DNA from: Tillus elongatus
Lineage: Eukaryota > Arthropoda > Insecta > Coleoptera > Cleridae
DNA: 64,000 nt
Direction of reading: 5' to 3'
Assembly (NCBI GenBank): GCA_964006375.1
Contig: OZ023266.1
Location: forward strand, 18,570,090 to 18,634,089
Of this stretch, positions 13,624 through 27,156 are shown piece after piece. The notes beneath the pieces are model-generated. The model had not been told where the DNA came from. It worked only from the letters and a program-made list of their open reading frames with translations, and did not search any database. The number at the start of each line of letters is the position of its first letter. Position 1 is the stretch's first letter. The position numbers were made by a program, and so were the translations under genes.

Positions 13624-14859
13624 AGTACAGGCAATAGAGGAGCCCGTTACTCTTGTCCATAATGCACTAAATTACAGGAGTTATTTTTTTTGATACATAC
13701 GTTCAGAATGACGTACTGAATATAAAAACACAAAATCCTTACAAATTAGGAGGCCGGAAGTGCCGCCATTTTGAGAAAAACCGTTTCGGTCTATATCTCC
13801 GTAACTGTGCACTTTAGGTCAAAAATGGTAATGACCTTTATTGTAGATAATTGGATTTCTCATCTTTTATGGTAAATAAATTTTGTTGTATCACTCATCG
13901 TTTACAACTTATACGACTATTAGCATTCATTTATTGACTTTTTTACCTATATCTTTGTTAATAATTGTTTAAACAATAAAATGATTATAACTTAACTTTT
14001 CAGTCGACAAATTTCCTACAATTTTTACTGAAAACTTTTTTACTAAAATCAATATTTTCAAAGTTATAACGCGTTAAATGTTGCACTTTACAATCGCCAA
14101 ATTTTTTTGGAAATATTTTAGTAAAATGAAGGACAATGACGGTTGAAGCTAAGACTTCAGGCTTTGTAAAACATTCTTCTTGAGACATTTTCTTTCCATA
14201 GCTTATATTAGTTTCAGGTTCTTTGCGTAAATGTTGCCAATTTTGACGTTTTAATTCGCGACTTTGACGTTTTGACGAAAACCCCAATTTATTTTTCTTT
14301 AAATGACTATAACTTTTTGTCTTTGAACTTACAGACCTAATTTGAGTTATCGGTGTGTGATAGCGCCAATTTCTTTTTTTTTTCAAAATTCAAAACTCGG
14401 GGTCTCATTAGTGAATTTTTTTAAAGAAAATGCACTAATAATAATTTTAGAAAAAAAAGTTTCAAGTAAAAATTGTAGGAAATTTGTCGATTGAAAAGTT
14501 AAGTTATAAGCATTTTATTTTTTAAACAATTATTAACAAAGATATAGGTAAAAAAGTCAATAAATGAATGCTAATAGTCGTATAAGTTGTAAACGGTGAG
14601 TGATACAAAAAAAAAATTATCATAAAAAATGAGAAATGCAATTATCTACAATAAAGGTCATTACCATTTTTGACCTAAAGTGCACAGTTACGGAGATATA
14701 GACCAAAACGGTTTTTCTAAAAATGGCGGCACTTCCGGCCTCCTAATTTGTAAGGATTTTGTGTTTTTATATTCAGTACGTCATTCTGTACCTATGTATC
14801 AAAAAAAAAAAAAAACTCCTGTAATTTAATGCAGAAACAAATTCTCTATTGCCTGTACT
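13624..14859. mobile_element. Foldback element with ~420 bp inverted arms inside a SINE
   Basis: The arms 13625-14051 and 14441-14858 are strongly similar inverted copies. Landmarks are GTACAGGCAATAGAG at the tips, AGGAGGCCGGAAGTGCCGCC, CCGTAACTGTGCACTTTAGG, and ACAAATTTCCTACAATTTTT at the inner ends. The 390 bp loop is family A sequence. The outermost bases AGTAC/GTACT are themselves complementary. No transposase is present. Arm similarity is high enough that the single strand would form a very long hairpin. Confidence 0.75.
14052..14440 (-). repeat. Family A fragment in the loop of the foldback
   Basis: It contains TATTTTAGTAAAATGAAGGA, TTGCCAATTTTGACGTTTTA and GTGAATTTTTTTAAAG, all in the order of the 55.3 kb copy. 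The 128-codon minus-strand frame here is entirely repeat. Confidence 0.6.
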
Positions 14860-15270
14860 ACCTGCCTTTCTGAAAGGCTTGTAGAGATCTTTAAAATTCC
14901 ATGGACACGGGACCGATATTCAACTTGCTCAAATACAGTGCCAGAACCTCGGTTGATGTTCAGTTATTACAGTTTGTCCTGAAAAAGTCAAAGGGAAACC
15001 CCGAGAAATGAACCCAGTACCCTTCGGTTCAGAGGCACAAGTTCTTACCCCTGGACAACCGAGACTCCGGTAAATTATTTTGGAGGACTTTTACAGCGAG
15101 ACGTTTGGCCGGCTATCTTGTCTGGCTGCTTCAGTCCACAGGCCTGTCCGTCCAATTTCCTGTTTGCCACTGATAATCAATCTATTGGTGAATTCTGATG
15201 AACTCTGTCGGTGTTCCACACTTGAAGCAAATACTATAAATGACAATACAGGACACTCTGGCCGATTTTG

Positions 15271-15984
15271 TGTGACAAAAATATCAGCGTCCCTAGCGGT
15301 TAGTACTGATGTTACGTCGTTCAGGAACGTGTTCATATGTCAACATTAGCGATCGTTTTTGATTAACTGTGTATAGTTAAGTTTGAGCTGTGTTTTTAAT
15401 AATAAATATGAGTGGTAGGGCTTGTGGAATATATAATTGTTCGAATTATAACTTAGCAAACCTATCGGTTTCCAAAGGATCCTGAAACGTGAGTATGACT
15501 TTTGTATTTGCTTTTATTAGAAGCGAATTTGTTCACACATTAGCCTAATAATTAATTTTAAACAATAATTATAACATGGTTTGACATTATTTTTATATTA
15601 TAGGTGCAAGAAGTGGATAATATTATCAAAAAGAGCTGATTTTGATGTAGTATTAAACAGACAAGGTTCACATAAGCTTAATTCTTGTTTTAGTGTATGC
15701 TCTGATCATTTTCGGCAAGAGGAATATAATAATCCGGCAAATAAATCACAAGGATAACTGATTAATATTTTCGTTTAGGTTTCAAGCTGATTGTTGATAC
15801 AAATTCTATTTATAACTATATTATCAGAAAATATTCATTGTTTTGTCATGTAAAAGTTTTTATATTCATCTATAATAAACCAATTGTCTAAATTAAGAAT
15901 ATGCAGGTAAATGTATAATTCAAATTACCCGCTCAGTTGACAGTACTTCACGCGTGGTGGCGCTAGTGTTTTTGTCACAAACTT
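15271..15984. mobile_element. Deletion derivative with inverted ends carrying a THAP exon (P-element-like)
   Basis: The left end (TGTGACAAAAATATCAGCGT ... TAGTACTG, 15271-15308) and right end (CAGTACTTCACGCG ... GTTTTTGTCACA, 15941-15980) are imperfect inverted repeats of about 38 bp. They enclose only a THAP zinc-finger fragment. THAP domains form the DNA-binding N-terminus of P-element transposases, so an internally deleted P-like element is the natural reading. A captured THAP exon is the alternative. No clear 8 bp target duplication was seen. Confidence 0.5.
15408..15757 (+). pseudogene. THAP-domain gene fragment with one intron
   Basis: The frame begins MSGRACGIYNCSNYNLA, giving the first CxxxxC zinc pair. 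A shift of one or two bases is needed before YRFPKDPE, the usual THAP core. A 115-base intron fits at 15489-15603 (GTGAGT ... TTATAG) and splits the Thr codon before CKKW. The second exon reads KKWIILSKRADFD and then CSVCSDHFRQEEY minus its first residue, supplying the final C-x2-H pair and the conserved Trp. A stop follows at 15755-15757. The spacing fits a C2CH THAP domain of about 85 residues. The catalytic part of a transposase is absent. Confidence 0.7.

Positions 15985-17614
<1,630 letters not shown>

Positions 17615-17700
<86 letters not shown>
17615..17700. repeat. (TA)n microsatellite
   Basis: 86 bases of TA immediately after family A. Confidence 0.97.
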
Positions 17701-17703
<3 letters not shown>

Positions 17704-18599
17704 AAATACTTGGTTCTTGGGTTGAAACGCGTCTAGAAGTTATTAAAAGTCGACGTCTCGGCTCCTTTTTTAGAGCCATTTTAAAGAGGTTGAGGAAATA
17801 TAAAAGCAAATGAACTCTAACTCAAAATATTAAGGGATTAATATTATAAAATACTCTCCAGATATGAAGCCTGGGGTTCGCAGTCTGATATTCGAGTTTA
17901 TATTAATTCTGGCTTAGCCAGCTTTACAGTGCTTTGTTGACATATTAAATCAACAAAATGTTGAATCATTTATGCATGGCTTCTTTGAGAAGGGGTCAAA
18001 ATAATTTCCATTATTAAATATGTAATTTCATTTAGATGTTCAATAATAGAAGATTATTAGCAGGAAAACAAGGAGCAGATAGGTAAATGGAGAGAGTTAT
18101 AATGGAACTGTTATGTTGAAATACCCACATAAACACAAGCAAACACACTGGCACACAACCAGGATACAGAGGGAATCGAGCGGCAATCATCCAGCTAGTG
18201 ATATCTAAAGTTGTTCGTGATTGGTCCGCTTAATATCATTCCATTAGGCTAAAAGCTTCATCGTCCAATGGCGTGACTTCGCCTCAAATTAACGTTTTGT
18301 CCGACAACAGAAGAATTAACGGATCGCGTGAGCCGCGTCCCTGATAATCGACAAAAGATAGACGAAAAGTGCTCTTCATAAAAATTGTGTTATATTAGAG
18401 TAGCTTTACTGAGTCTTACAGTGGCGTACACAACATATAAATTAACTTCATGGTAGAATAATAAAAATAATATACCGAGATATAATTTTTCGTTTAAATG
18501 TACTTCAGCATCATCACAGTCCAAACGCAATGTCACCTTGTCATGTTAACCATTATTCTAGTGTACTCATTATGTGAATAGTGATTTATTATATTCCCC
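17701..18599. other. Anonymous sequence
   Basis: No repeat family or gene was recognised. Confidence 0.35.
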
Positions 18600-19275
18600 T
18601 ATCTCCGCTATGTCATCTGAAATGGAACTGCTGTTCATTCATTTTATTGCTCCTGTATTTTTCTTCGGCCCATTTATTTCACTTTCTATAAACCTCTTCT
18701 TTGTCCTAAGGATTAACACCTCTTTTCTATTTTCTTGGTTTTGTCTAAATCTGAACTGATCTTTATCCAGGTAATTCTTAATTTTTATCCTTATCATTTT
18801 CATTATGGTCTTTAGAATGTTGACAACATGACTCGGTCCACTTATTGTCTACTACTGGTTGCTTTTTTGCCAGTTTTTAAATAGCAATACTTATAATATT
18901 CATATACAAACCAAATGGGCCACTCCTGGTTTATAATATTTTGCAATCAGTTGTTTTAATTTTTTCACCAGACCTTTCAAAGTTCCGCTATTATATGTTT
19001 GTCATGAATGCATGAAAATAAATTCAATTTTCTCCTGCCTGACGATGCCATAAAAATGTGAAAGCTGTTGGAGACGAAACCAAAGGACAAGCCTCTACAT
19101 TTGTATTTTGTATGACAGTCTCACCAACCAAAAGCAATAACAATTAAACAATTATTTTATTCTAGATAAGCTTTAAAGTCTTTATCAATATGTTTGTTTT
19201 CAAGTAATAAATTTCCATCAGTGCCTTTTATCGCTTTACTTTTAGTTTCTGGTTTATATTTGCGAATTTTTATTT
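18600..19275 (-). pseudogene. LINE reverse transcriptase remnant, second lineage
   Basis: On the minus strand, 19273-19145 reads ETKSKAIKGTDGNLLLEN then IDKDFKAYLE, resembling the endonuclease-RT linker of RTE/CR1-type LINEs (a Gly-Asn turn followed by a xxYxxEL motif). Further on, about 18800-18610 reads IKIRIKNYLDKDQFRFRQNQ followed by TKKRFIESEI, matching the fingers motif (xxYLxxxQFGFRxxxxT). The pieces are separated by unrelated or very decayed DNA. The palm with the catalytic Asp residues is absent. Confidence 0.5.

Positions 19276-20314
<1,039 letters not shown>

Positions 20315-20360
<46 letters not shown>
20315..20360. repeat. (TA)n microsatellite, right of solo LTR
   Basis: 46 bases of TA directly after the LTR end. 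Confidence 0.95.
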
Positions 20361-20362
<2 letters not shown>

Positions 20363-22164
20363 AGATGTCCCCGCTCTTGGACATGCTGTACATTATAATT
20401 TCTATTATCAATACAATTAATTCCCCGTCTACATGTGTCGATGCTAGAACTCTAAGAAAACAATATACTGTTAAATTGTAAAAATACATTATGTGGCATT
20501 TTCACCGTATTGTTCACATAGACCAGGGGGTTGACTTCGCAGACCTGCATTGAAATTAATGAAATAGCAATGTATGTGTGCCTTCTGTTACCAATATTTA
20601 ACGTCAGATAAGGTAACCTATCCTGACAAAATGTTAGAAGCGTGGTGTGTTCTGCAAAGTCTGGTTTTTGTCTATCGAGCGATAAAAAATATACTATCAC
20701 CTAAGAAACATGCACTAGTGTCGCGCTTTAAAAGCTTAAATAAGTAAATTAATATCTTAATGGCCACTCAGCTAAGATGAGATGCAGTTCTTACGGCCAG
20801 ATGCTTGAGATTATCGTTGTTGTGTTAAGGGGAAGATAGAGGGTTGAACTCGATGATCGCGAGGGTGATAAAACAAGTGATATGTTTATCTTGACTGCGA
20901 GGTATGCGAGAGAAAGAATGTTTTGATAAACAGACTGTGTAATAATTACATGAATAACTTGGGGAACCATAACGTACTTATAATATATGTACTGCATGTT
21001 GCAATTGGCTAATGTAAACCCGGTCAATTGCGAAGGTTAGACAGGGGACGGCTGATTTAAAGAACAATTTTTATTGTCTAAGGTCATATTTGATATTAAT
21101 TTACCGCTAAAGTAAAGCAGGGTTCATGAGTCGCTTAGGTAAACCTTTATACAAGGGAAAGCACGCACATAAATCTTTGATGTAGTAATAAATTCACTGT
21201 ATTCTTTGTTTTGGGCATGCCTACAGAAATTAGAAACGGTTTGCCATAATTTTAAATGCGACGAAGCACTTTGCTGCAAATTTTTGTAGCGTGGAACCTG
21301 TGATGAGCACTAATAAGCATAATTTGGAGAGCCAGATTCATCACGACACCGTGCTATACTTGACTATTGCTTTGAGTTTATTCATACAAGTAATTAAAGT
21401 TAGGCTTCAGTCTGAATGAAAGGGTAATGTAATCTGTTTTTCGTACAAGTAAGTGAAACGTAAGCGTCGCCTCGCTGATAAGCTAGATTTACTATCGTTG
21501 GAGTAAGTTTAATATGCTTATTCGTGCCAGTAAATGAAAGTTGTGCACGTGTCGTGTAAAAAATAATAATAATAATAATAAGCAAGGATGAAGAGAATAC
21601 GTAGTGCTAGGGAAATGTGTAATATTTCGGGTAACATGGCTGTACTAAATAATTTCTAAAAATATGTATTGTTTTTCTATAGTAACCGGATCGTGTGAAG
21701 AAAATAATATAAATCTAATTATTTTTCACCTCATATTGTTGATGAAAACAAAACTTATTAAATGGTAGAACAGGTGGAAATGCCCCATGAAATGAATACT
21801 AGCAACTATATTTGTACATATATTTTTAATAGGTAAAATACACTTATTCCTGATATTCTAGTTAACTGATTCAGATTATGTTGAAATATTGTAATTTTAG
21901 TTAATGTAAGTAGGACATGAAATAATTTTCTGTGTAAATTTGTAAATTGTTAGAATATTTCGTTAAATATGATGCAATTGTTGTCAGGCTAACTTTATGC
22001 GAATGTAGGATTAATAAGGAGACATGGTATAGGCGAAGTCATATAGAATACACGGCAATATGAACCTAATGTCGTTTTCAGCGTTGCGATATGCAACGTC
22101 TGAGACGCGGGACTTTCGCCTCAATTAACCAGCGTTCGCGTCTCTAGCATTGAGAAGGGATATG
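20361..22164. other. Low-repeat AT-rich sequence
   Basis: No family A, B, C or T copies were found and no coding motif was recognised. Short frames at 20452, 20791 and 21400 (minus) look like chance. An (ATA)n run lies near 21560. This may be unique host sequence. Confidence 0.4.
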
Positions 22165-22210
22165 GACATGATATAAAAGCAAGGGTGTTTCGGATATCAA
22201 GACAGACAGA
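22165..22210 (+). promoter_or_regulatory. Candidate TATA promoter upstream of the tandem array
   Basis: TATAAAAG at 22172-22179 is followed ~20-25 bases later by ATATCAAGACAGACAG, a plausible start region. The tandem 177 bp array starts about 90 bases further on. Whether this belongs to a host gene or an LTR-type element is unknown. Confidence 0.45.
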
Positions 22211-22285
22211 TTCTCCCTATCTACTTCGCTACATCTGCCTCAAATTCGCGCTCATTGCGACCCCGTTCTCTTACTAGTCGTCATT

Positions 22286-23330
22286 AAATTGCCCTTGTGA
22301 AAGAGTGTTTGTTTCCACACTTCCTACGTTTGACCACACCAGGTCCGTGGCGCCGTGGAATCCACGATTTTACAAGTAAGCATTTATTACTTAACCCGCT
22401 CTCTTATTTACTTTATTTTACTGCCAGGTGACAAACACCAGGTCTTAACATTTGTCGTCCCCAAATTGCCCTTGTGAAAGAGTGTTTGTTTCCACACTTC
22501 CTACGTTTGACCACACCAGGTCCGTGGCGCCGTGGATTCCACGATTTTACAAGTAAGCATTTATTACTCCACCCGCTCTCTTATTTACTTTATTTTACTG
22601 CCAGGTGACAAACACCAGGTCTTAACCTTTGTCGTCCCCAAATTGCCCTTGTGAAATAGTGGTTGTTTCCACACTTCCTACGTTTGACCACACCAGGTCC
22701 GTGGCGCCGTGGAATCCACGATTTTACAAGTAAGCATTTATTACTCCACCCGCTCTCTTATTTACTTTATTTTACTGCCAGGTGACAAACACCAGGTCTT
22801 AACCTTTGTCGTCCCCAAAATTGCCCTTGTGAAAGAGTGTTTGTTTCTACATTTCCTACGTCTGACCACACCAGGTCCGTGGTGCGTAGAATCCACAATT
22901 TTGCAAGTAAGCATTTATTACTAGACCCGCTCTCTTATTTACTTTATTTTACTGCCAGGTGACAAACACCAGGTCTTAACATTTGTCGTCCCCAAATTGC
23001 CCTTGTGAAAGAGTGGTTGTTTCCACACTTCCTACGTTTGACCACACCAGGTCCGTGGCGCCGTGGAATCCACGATTTTACAAGTAAGCATTTATTACTC
23101 AACCCGCTCTCTTATTTACTTTGTTTTACTGCCAGGTGAAAAACACCAGGTCCTAACATTTGTCGCTCCCAAATTGCCCTTGTGAAAGAGTGTTTGTTTC
23201 CACACTTCCTACGTTTGACCACACCAGGTCCGTGGCGCCGTGGAATCCACGATTTTACAAGTAAGCATTTATTACTCAACCCGCTCTCTTATTTACTTTG
23301 TTTTACTGCCGGGTGAAAAACACCAGTTCT
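22286..23330 (+). repeat. Six tandem 177 bp units with splice-like signals
   Basis: The string GCCCTTGTGA recurs at 22291, 22468, 22645, 22823, 22999 and 23176, a period of 176-178. Each unit contains CCACACCAGGTCCGTGG and CACGATTTTACAA|GTAAGCA. It then has a pyrimidine-rich stretch ending TTTTACTGCCAG|GTGA, or GTGA with CGGG in the last unit. These look like a 5' splice site and a 3' splice site about 62 bases apart, leaving an exon-like part of about 115 bases. That length is not a multiple of three. The units are 90-98 percent alike by eye, so the expansion is fairly recent. Confidence 0.85.
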
Positions 23331-23638
23331 GATATCAGCAGACCTCACTTAGTTACCTATCAAATCCCTAGGAGCCGTGCACTACCACGACATCAGCGCG
23401 CATTAAGAACCGTCCCCTTATTTTTCCTGCCGATTCTTAGTGCACCATCCTTGTTAGAAGCTTGGCCTCTCCCAGTAGACGCCCGCATAACCCTTTGACC
23501 CGGGAAGGCTGAGCACTACCACTATACAATAATTGCCACAAAACCGTAGCGACCCCTGCCATCATAGGGAGAATCACCACAATACCCACGTAGACTTTTC
23601 TGCCATTCACGCCGCCCCCAGATTTCCCCCTGATAACG

Positions 23639-23750
23639 ATGTCCGGCAGCGAGACAGAGGGTGAGTTTCGTATATTTCTATATACTACTTTTATTTTTAC
23701 TTGCAGTCCGAAGGAATGCGTTGTTGGTCATTATGAAGGGGGACACGTAA
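23639..23750 (+). other. Candidate short coding exon with a 46-base intron
   Basis: An ATG at 23639 reads MSGSETE. A good donor (GAGG|GTGAGT at 23660/23661) and acceptor (TTACTTGCAG at 23706) would join it to RRNALLVIMKGDT and a stop at 23748, giving a 21-residue peptide. Read without splicing, the frame also stays open for about 47 codons. It lies downstream of the TATA promoter and tandem array. No homologue was recognised; this is a weak gene candidate only. Confidence 0.2.
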
Positions 23751-23984
23751 AAAACCTTGCATATTTTGAATTAGTATTGTAATTCCGCGAGGTGACGAGG
23801 GTGCTAGAGTGTAGGGACAATCCGGCATTTATCACATTTTTTACATCTAAGTATAGGTATAAGGATGCCTTCAAGCAACCCCGTTCGTGTTCAGAAAGCC
23901 TATGCCACCTCCTTTAGCGTGACTCGATAGGTATGTGTTAATATTCATTTTCCAATAAATCGGAGCAAATGAATATTCAACGGT

Positions 23985-24575
23985 TTAGTCTCACGAGTAA
24001 TAAAAAAAAAAACATCACCGTAGTGACGGCACCTGAGTCATGTTTAAGCAAGAAACAGATCATCCCTGTCTCTCGCTTTAGTAAAATTGTCTCTGTATTA
24101 TCAGGTTAATGTTGTTATAGCTCAGGGTTACATAATTAGTTTTCAATGCTTTAGCTTTATAAGCAGGAAAACAAATACGTCACCGTACTGACGTCACACG
24201 ATATCCAAGTGAATTAACGTGTGTTTAGAATAGGTACTTTCATGTCTCTCGCTTTAGTAAAGTTGTCTATGTATTATTAGGTAAATGTTATTGTAGCTCA
24301 GGGTTACTTACTTGGTTTTCGATGCTCTAGCTTTATAAGCAGAAAAACAAATACGTTACCGTACTGACGTCACACGATGTTCAAGTGAATTAAGGTGTGT
24401 TTAGGATAGGTATTTCCATGTCTCTCACCTATGGTCAAATTACTCATGTATTTTAGGGCAATATTGTCCTAAATTAGAGTTAATTAGTTTGCAACGGGTT
24501 AGTTTGATGCAAAGCAAACCCGTACGTCACAGCAGTGACGTCACATGAACCAAGCATGTGTACTTCATATACCTG
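23985..24575 (+). repeat. Four degenerate ~171 bp tandem units carrying CRE-like palindromes
   Basis: Landmarks CATGTCTCTCGCTTTAGTAAA, shortened by its last base, then GCTCAGGGTTAC and AGCTTTATAAGCAG recur. TGACGTCA, the CREB/ATF consensus, stands at 24189, 24365 and 24536, with a degenerate TGACGGCA at 24024. Spacing is 165, 176 and 171 bases. Each sits in a wider inverted context (CGTCAC ... TGACGTCA). The array is on the same side of the candidate promoter as the 177 bp units. Confidence 0.75.
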
Positions 24576-25991
24576 AGCTTAGCGAATTATCTATGTGCCT
24601 AGTATGTATTTTTATAGGTCAGACTGATTGTGTAAAATGGGTTAGGGAACTAGATATGTCACTGTCCCGACGTCGCACAGGCAACCCTGTTCAGGTATCG
24701 AATAGGCATAATAAAGGGTTATTTGCTAGCAACAAGGGAAAAGTAATATACATCACTAAAATAGAAAAGAAATCCCGTAACGTACGCTTGGGTCCCTCGA
24801 TTAAATTAAGCTTAAGATACTTTGTTGTTGTTGTGACTTCTCACTATGTCTTCCAGCCGTTGCTTAATAAATAAACGAGATTTTAAACATGCCTAAGTGA
24901 AATTTGTGCTTCATGAATTGCACGATTTGTGCAACCCGAAAGACCAGCATTTGGCAACCCATCCAAGAAGGATAAACGCGAAACGTACATAGATGCAGGA
25001 GTGAAGTACAACTGGCAACTTAGCATGCACTAAAGATAAATATAACTAAAAAGGGCTGGACATGGAGATAAGTCTGTAAATAAGTGGACACTAATATGAA
25101 TGAAACCTATAAATTTGCGATGGCATCCCGCCAAGACCGCGCATAGCGGCAAAACGTCCCTGAAGGACATTCGCGAAACTACAGGTGTCAGGACAGATGA
25201 AAAGGTAAATTTCATATAAGTGATCTGGTTGATTGAAAGATAGCGCGAGAAGATGGGCGACTGACGAATTGCGATTGCGCTGCATTATCCTTTCTGAGTG
25301 CTCTGTGCTTGTGGTTATCCTTCTACGACAGTACAAAAATGTAAATGAAACTAAAACTCGAAAACTAAAGGTTAACTCTGAAAGCTAAAATTATAAATCC
25401 CAGTATATCTAAACAATGGAAACCCCATGCTATAGGGTCACTCAAGCTCAGGAGATGCATTTTCGTTGCAAGTCAGTAACGGCTCGTCTTATTACTAAAC
25501 AGGGAATCAGCGCTCATTACGGATGCTTTAGGTAACGCGTTTTTTATCATTGTAGGATATTTTCGGATTGCCTCGCGACGTCACGATGTTTAGCTAGGGA
25601 TACACTTTTGTAATGTCATGCTAACTTTGAAGGTACTAAATAAATCATGTTAAGTCGAGAGTTGCTTTTTCTTTCTGATCCTTCATCCCTAGTGCAGCAG
25701 AAAAAATGTGCAATAGAAAAAAATATTTAGGGCATGGTACTTCTCACAACTTGGGGTCCTAACACGGGGTGATCACGGAACATTTCTATCAGGTAATTAT
25801 TTAATTGCAAAGAAAATAATAAAAGGTAAGATCATGTATTGCTTGTGCTACAAATGGTGGTACTTGTTGAGTTGAATTTAACAGTAAATATCTTATGTGT
25901 AAGTAAATAAATAAAACAATAATAAAATGTCGAAATTCAATTAGAAATATTAATAAATTCAAAAAAATAAACAAGGGGGGGGGGGTAATCT

Positions 25992-25993
<2 letters not shown>
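24576..25993. other. Low-repeat sequence
   Basis: An open frame at 24545-24874 (109 codons) has no recognisable motif and starts inside the tandem array. AATAAA is present shortly after it, at 24867. The rest is anonymous. A G11 run precedes the next (TA)n. Confidence 0.35.

Positions 25994-26027
<34 letters not shown>
25994..26027. repeat. (TA)n microsatellite within piggyBac remnant
   Basis: 34 bases of TA next to TGTGTGTGT. The piggyBac reading stops here. Confidence 0.95.
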
Positions 26028-26029
<2 letters not shown>

Positions 26030-26395
26030 GTGTGTGTATCCGAGCGATAACTAAAAATACCAGACACTGGTGCAACCAATTGGTCAATGATATCTTCTGA
26101 GCTGTTACTACAGCTAAATGGATCTTCAGGCTGTTGACCCACGTATACATAATCACCAAGTAGTACGTGCGGGCGTCTACTAAAGTTTGAATTTTGATGC
26201 CGTATTTGGCCGGTTTGGTTGGCATGAATTGCCTGAAGGAACATCGACCGCGGAACGATTGCAATTTTTCGCCAATTGTAATATATTCTCGTGACGAATA
26301 AGTGCTCTCACAATTTTCTGTAAATTTGCCAACGACAGCCCTTATAGGAGCCAGCTTGTCAATTTTAACTCTTTCCTGACGGTTCTTTGGAGCTG
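26028..26395 (-). pseudogene. piggyBac-type transposase fragment
   Basis: On the minus strand the frame reads DKLAPIRAVVGKF, then ENCESTYSSREYITIGEKL, then FRGRCSFRQFMPTKPAKYGIK, shortened here by one residue. The frame then shifts and reads VYVGQQPEDPFSCSNSS and LVAPVSGI. This is the DDE_Tnp_1_7 order of piggyBac enzymes, cut after the PxSG motif by (TA)n. In the family the first catalytic Asp lies in the IDE(Q/K)L motif. Here the codon at 26273-26271 is GGC, so it reads IGEKL. The two remaining catalytic Asp regions are missing. No TTAA-flanked ends were found. Upstream it joins family B. Confidence 0.8.
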
Positions 26396-26424
26396 CCGTG
26401 ATAACATACTACTGCTTTGTGTCT

Positions 26425-26430
<6 letters not shown>
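26385..26430 (-). repeat. Family B fragment
   Basis: On the minus strand GTAAGACACAAAGCAGTAGT then ATGTTATCACGGCAGCTCC matches the inverted-repeat arm of family B at 60.25 kb with a deletion. Confidence 0.6.

Positions 26431-26505
<75 letters not shown>
26428..26505. repeat. (TA)n microsatellite
   Basis: 78 bases of TA. The right junction TGTATCGCACCGATAACTC is the family A border. Confidence 0.97.
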
Positions 26506-26509
<4 letters not shown>

Positions 26510-27078
26510 CGCACCGATAACTCAAAAAATAAGAGGCCGATTTTGATCAAGTTTGGTAAGTACCTTCCTTCTGCAAGTGGTTTGGATAAGCTCGTTAGCC
26601 AGGAAAATCGGCACTGGTTTTTCTGGCAAATTTAGTGTTTTCTTTCGGAAAAAAATTATATCTCCGGAAGTAACAAAGTAAGGGGAACCAAATTTGGTAA
26701 GCGTCGTTTGTAAGCTTAAAGCCACAAAAGTTATAGGAATAAAAAAAAGGTTTTTCCCAAAACGTGAAAGTCGTGATTTAAAACGTCAAAATTGGTAACA
26801 TTTACGCAAAGAACCTGAAACGAATACGAGTTGTGTAAAGAAAATGCGCAAGAAGAGTGTTCTGCAAACCCTTAAATTTCAGCTTCAACCGCCATTGTCT
26901 TTCATTTTACTAAAATATTAATTTGAGTTAAGTTTATGGTTTAACGGTGTATAATTTTTAGTAATTTTCGCAAAAAAGAATTGTGAATCAGGAGACTTTC
27001 GAATTTTAAAAAGTATTCTTCAAATGAGTGAAAACTAGGCCCCATAGAATCCATATCCGGGTTTAGTTTTAGCTTGTA

Positions 27079-27081
<3 letters not shown>
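26506..27081 (+). repeat. Family A, right block then left block
   Basis: It starts with the post-(TA)n border and one subrepeat (GGCCGATTTTGATCAAGTTT), continues with AAACGTCAAAATTGGTAACA and the TTTTACTAAAATATT block, and reaches ATAGAATCCATATCCGGG just before the next (TA)n. Confidence 0.7.

Positions 27082-27152
<71 letters not shown>
27082..27152. repeat. (TA)n microsatellite
   Basis: 71 bases of TA at the family A internal site; it is followed by ACAGGGTGACGCATTTCTAC. Confidence 0.97.

Positions 27153-27156
<4 letters not shown>

Larger units (their letters stand above)
13522..15070 (-). mobile_element. tRNA-derived SINE split by a foldback insertion
   Basis: On the minus strand, 15069-14996 is tRNA-like. 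The A-box-like part is GTTGTCCAGGGGTAAGAAC, the B-box-like part GGGTTCATTTCTC. The body (AACCTCGGTTGATGTTCAGT and CACGGGACCGATATTCAACT on the plus strand) continues to 14860, then resumes at 13626-13522 with TTATTTCCGCGACTATGGC. The same parts are contiguous in the copy at 44.76-45.11 kb, which shows that 13624-14859 was inserted later. It is not a functional tRNA gene. Confidence 0.7.

Noticed and set aside
14000..14386. 128-codon minus-strand frame
   Set aside because: It lies in family A sequence within a foldback loop; similar chance frames appear in other family A copies.
19040..19090. Second hammerhead candidate (CTGACGATGCC ... GACGAAACC)
   Set aside because: The bases following the first box do not pair with those preceding GAAAC, so stem II cannot form.
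24545..24874. 109-codon plus-strand frame
   Set aside because: No recognisable motif; it starts inside the CRE tandem array and shows no supporting splice or start context. It stays a weak possibility.
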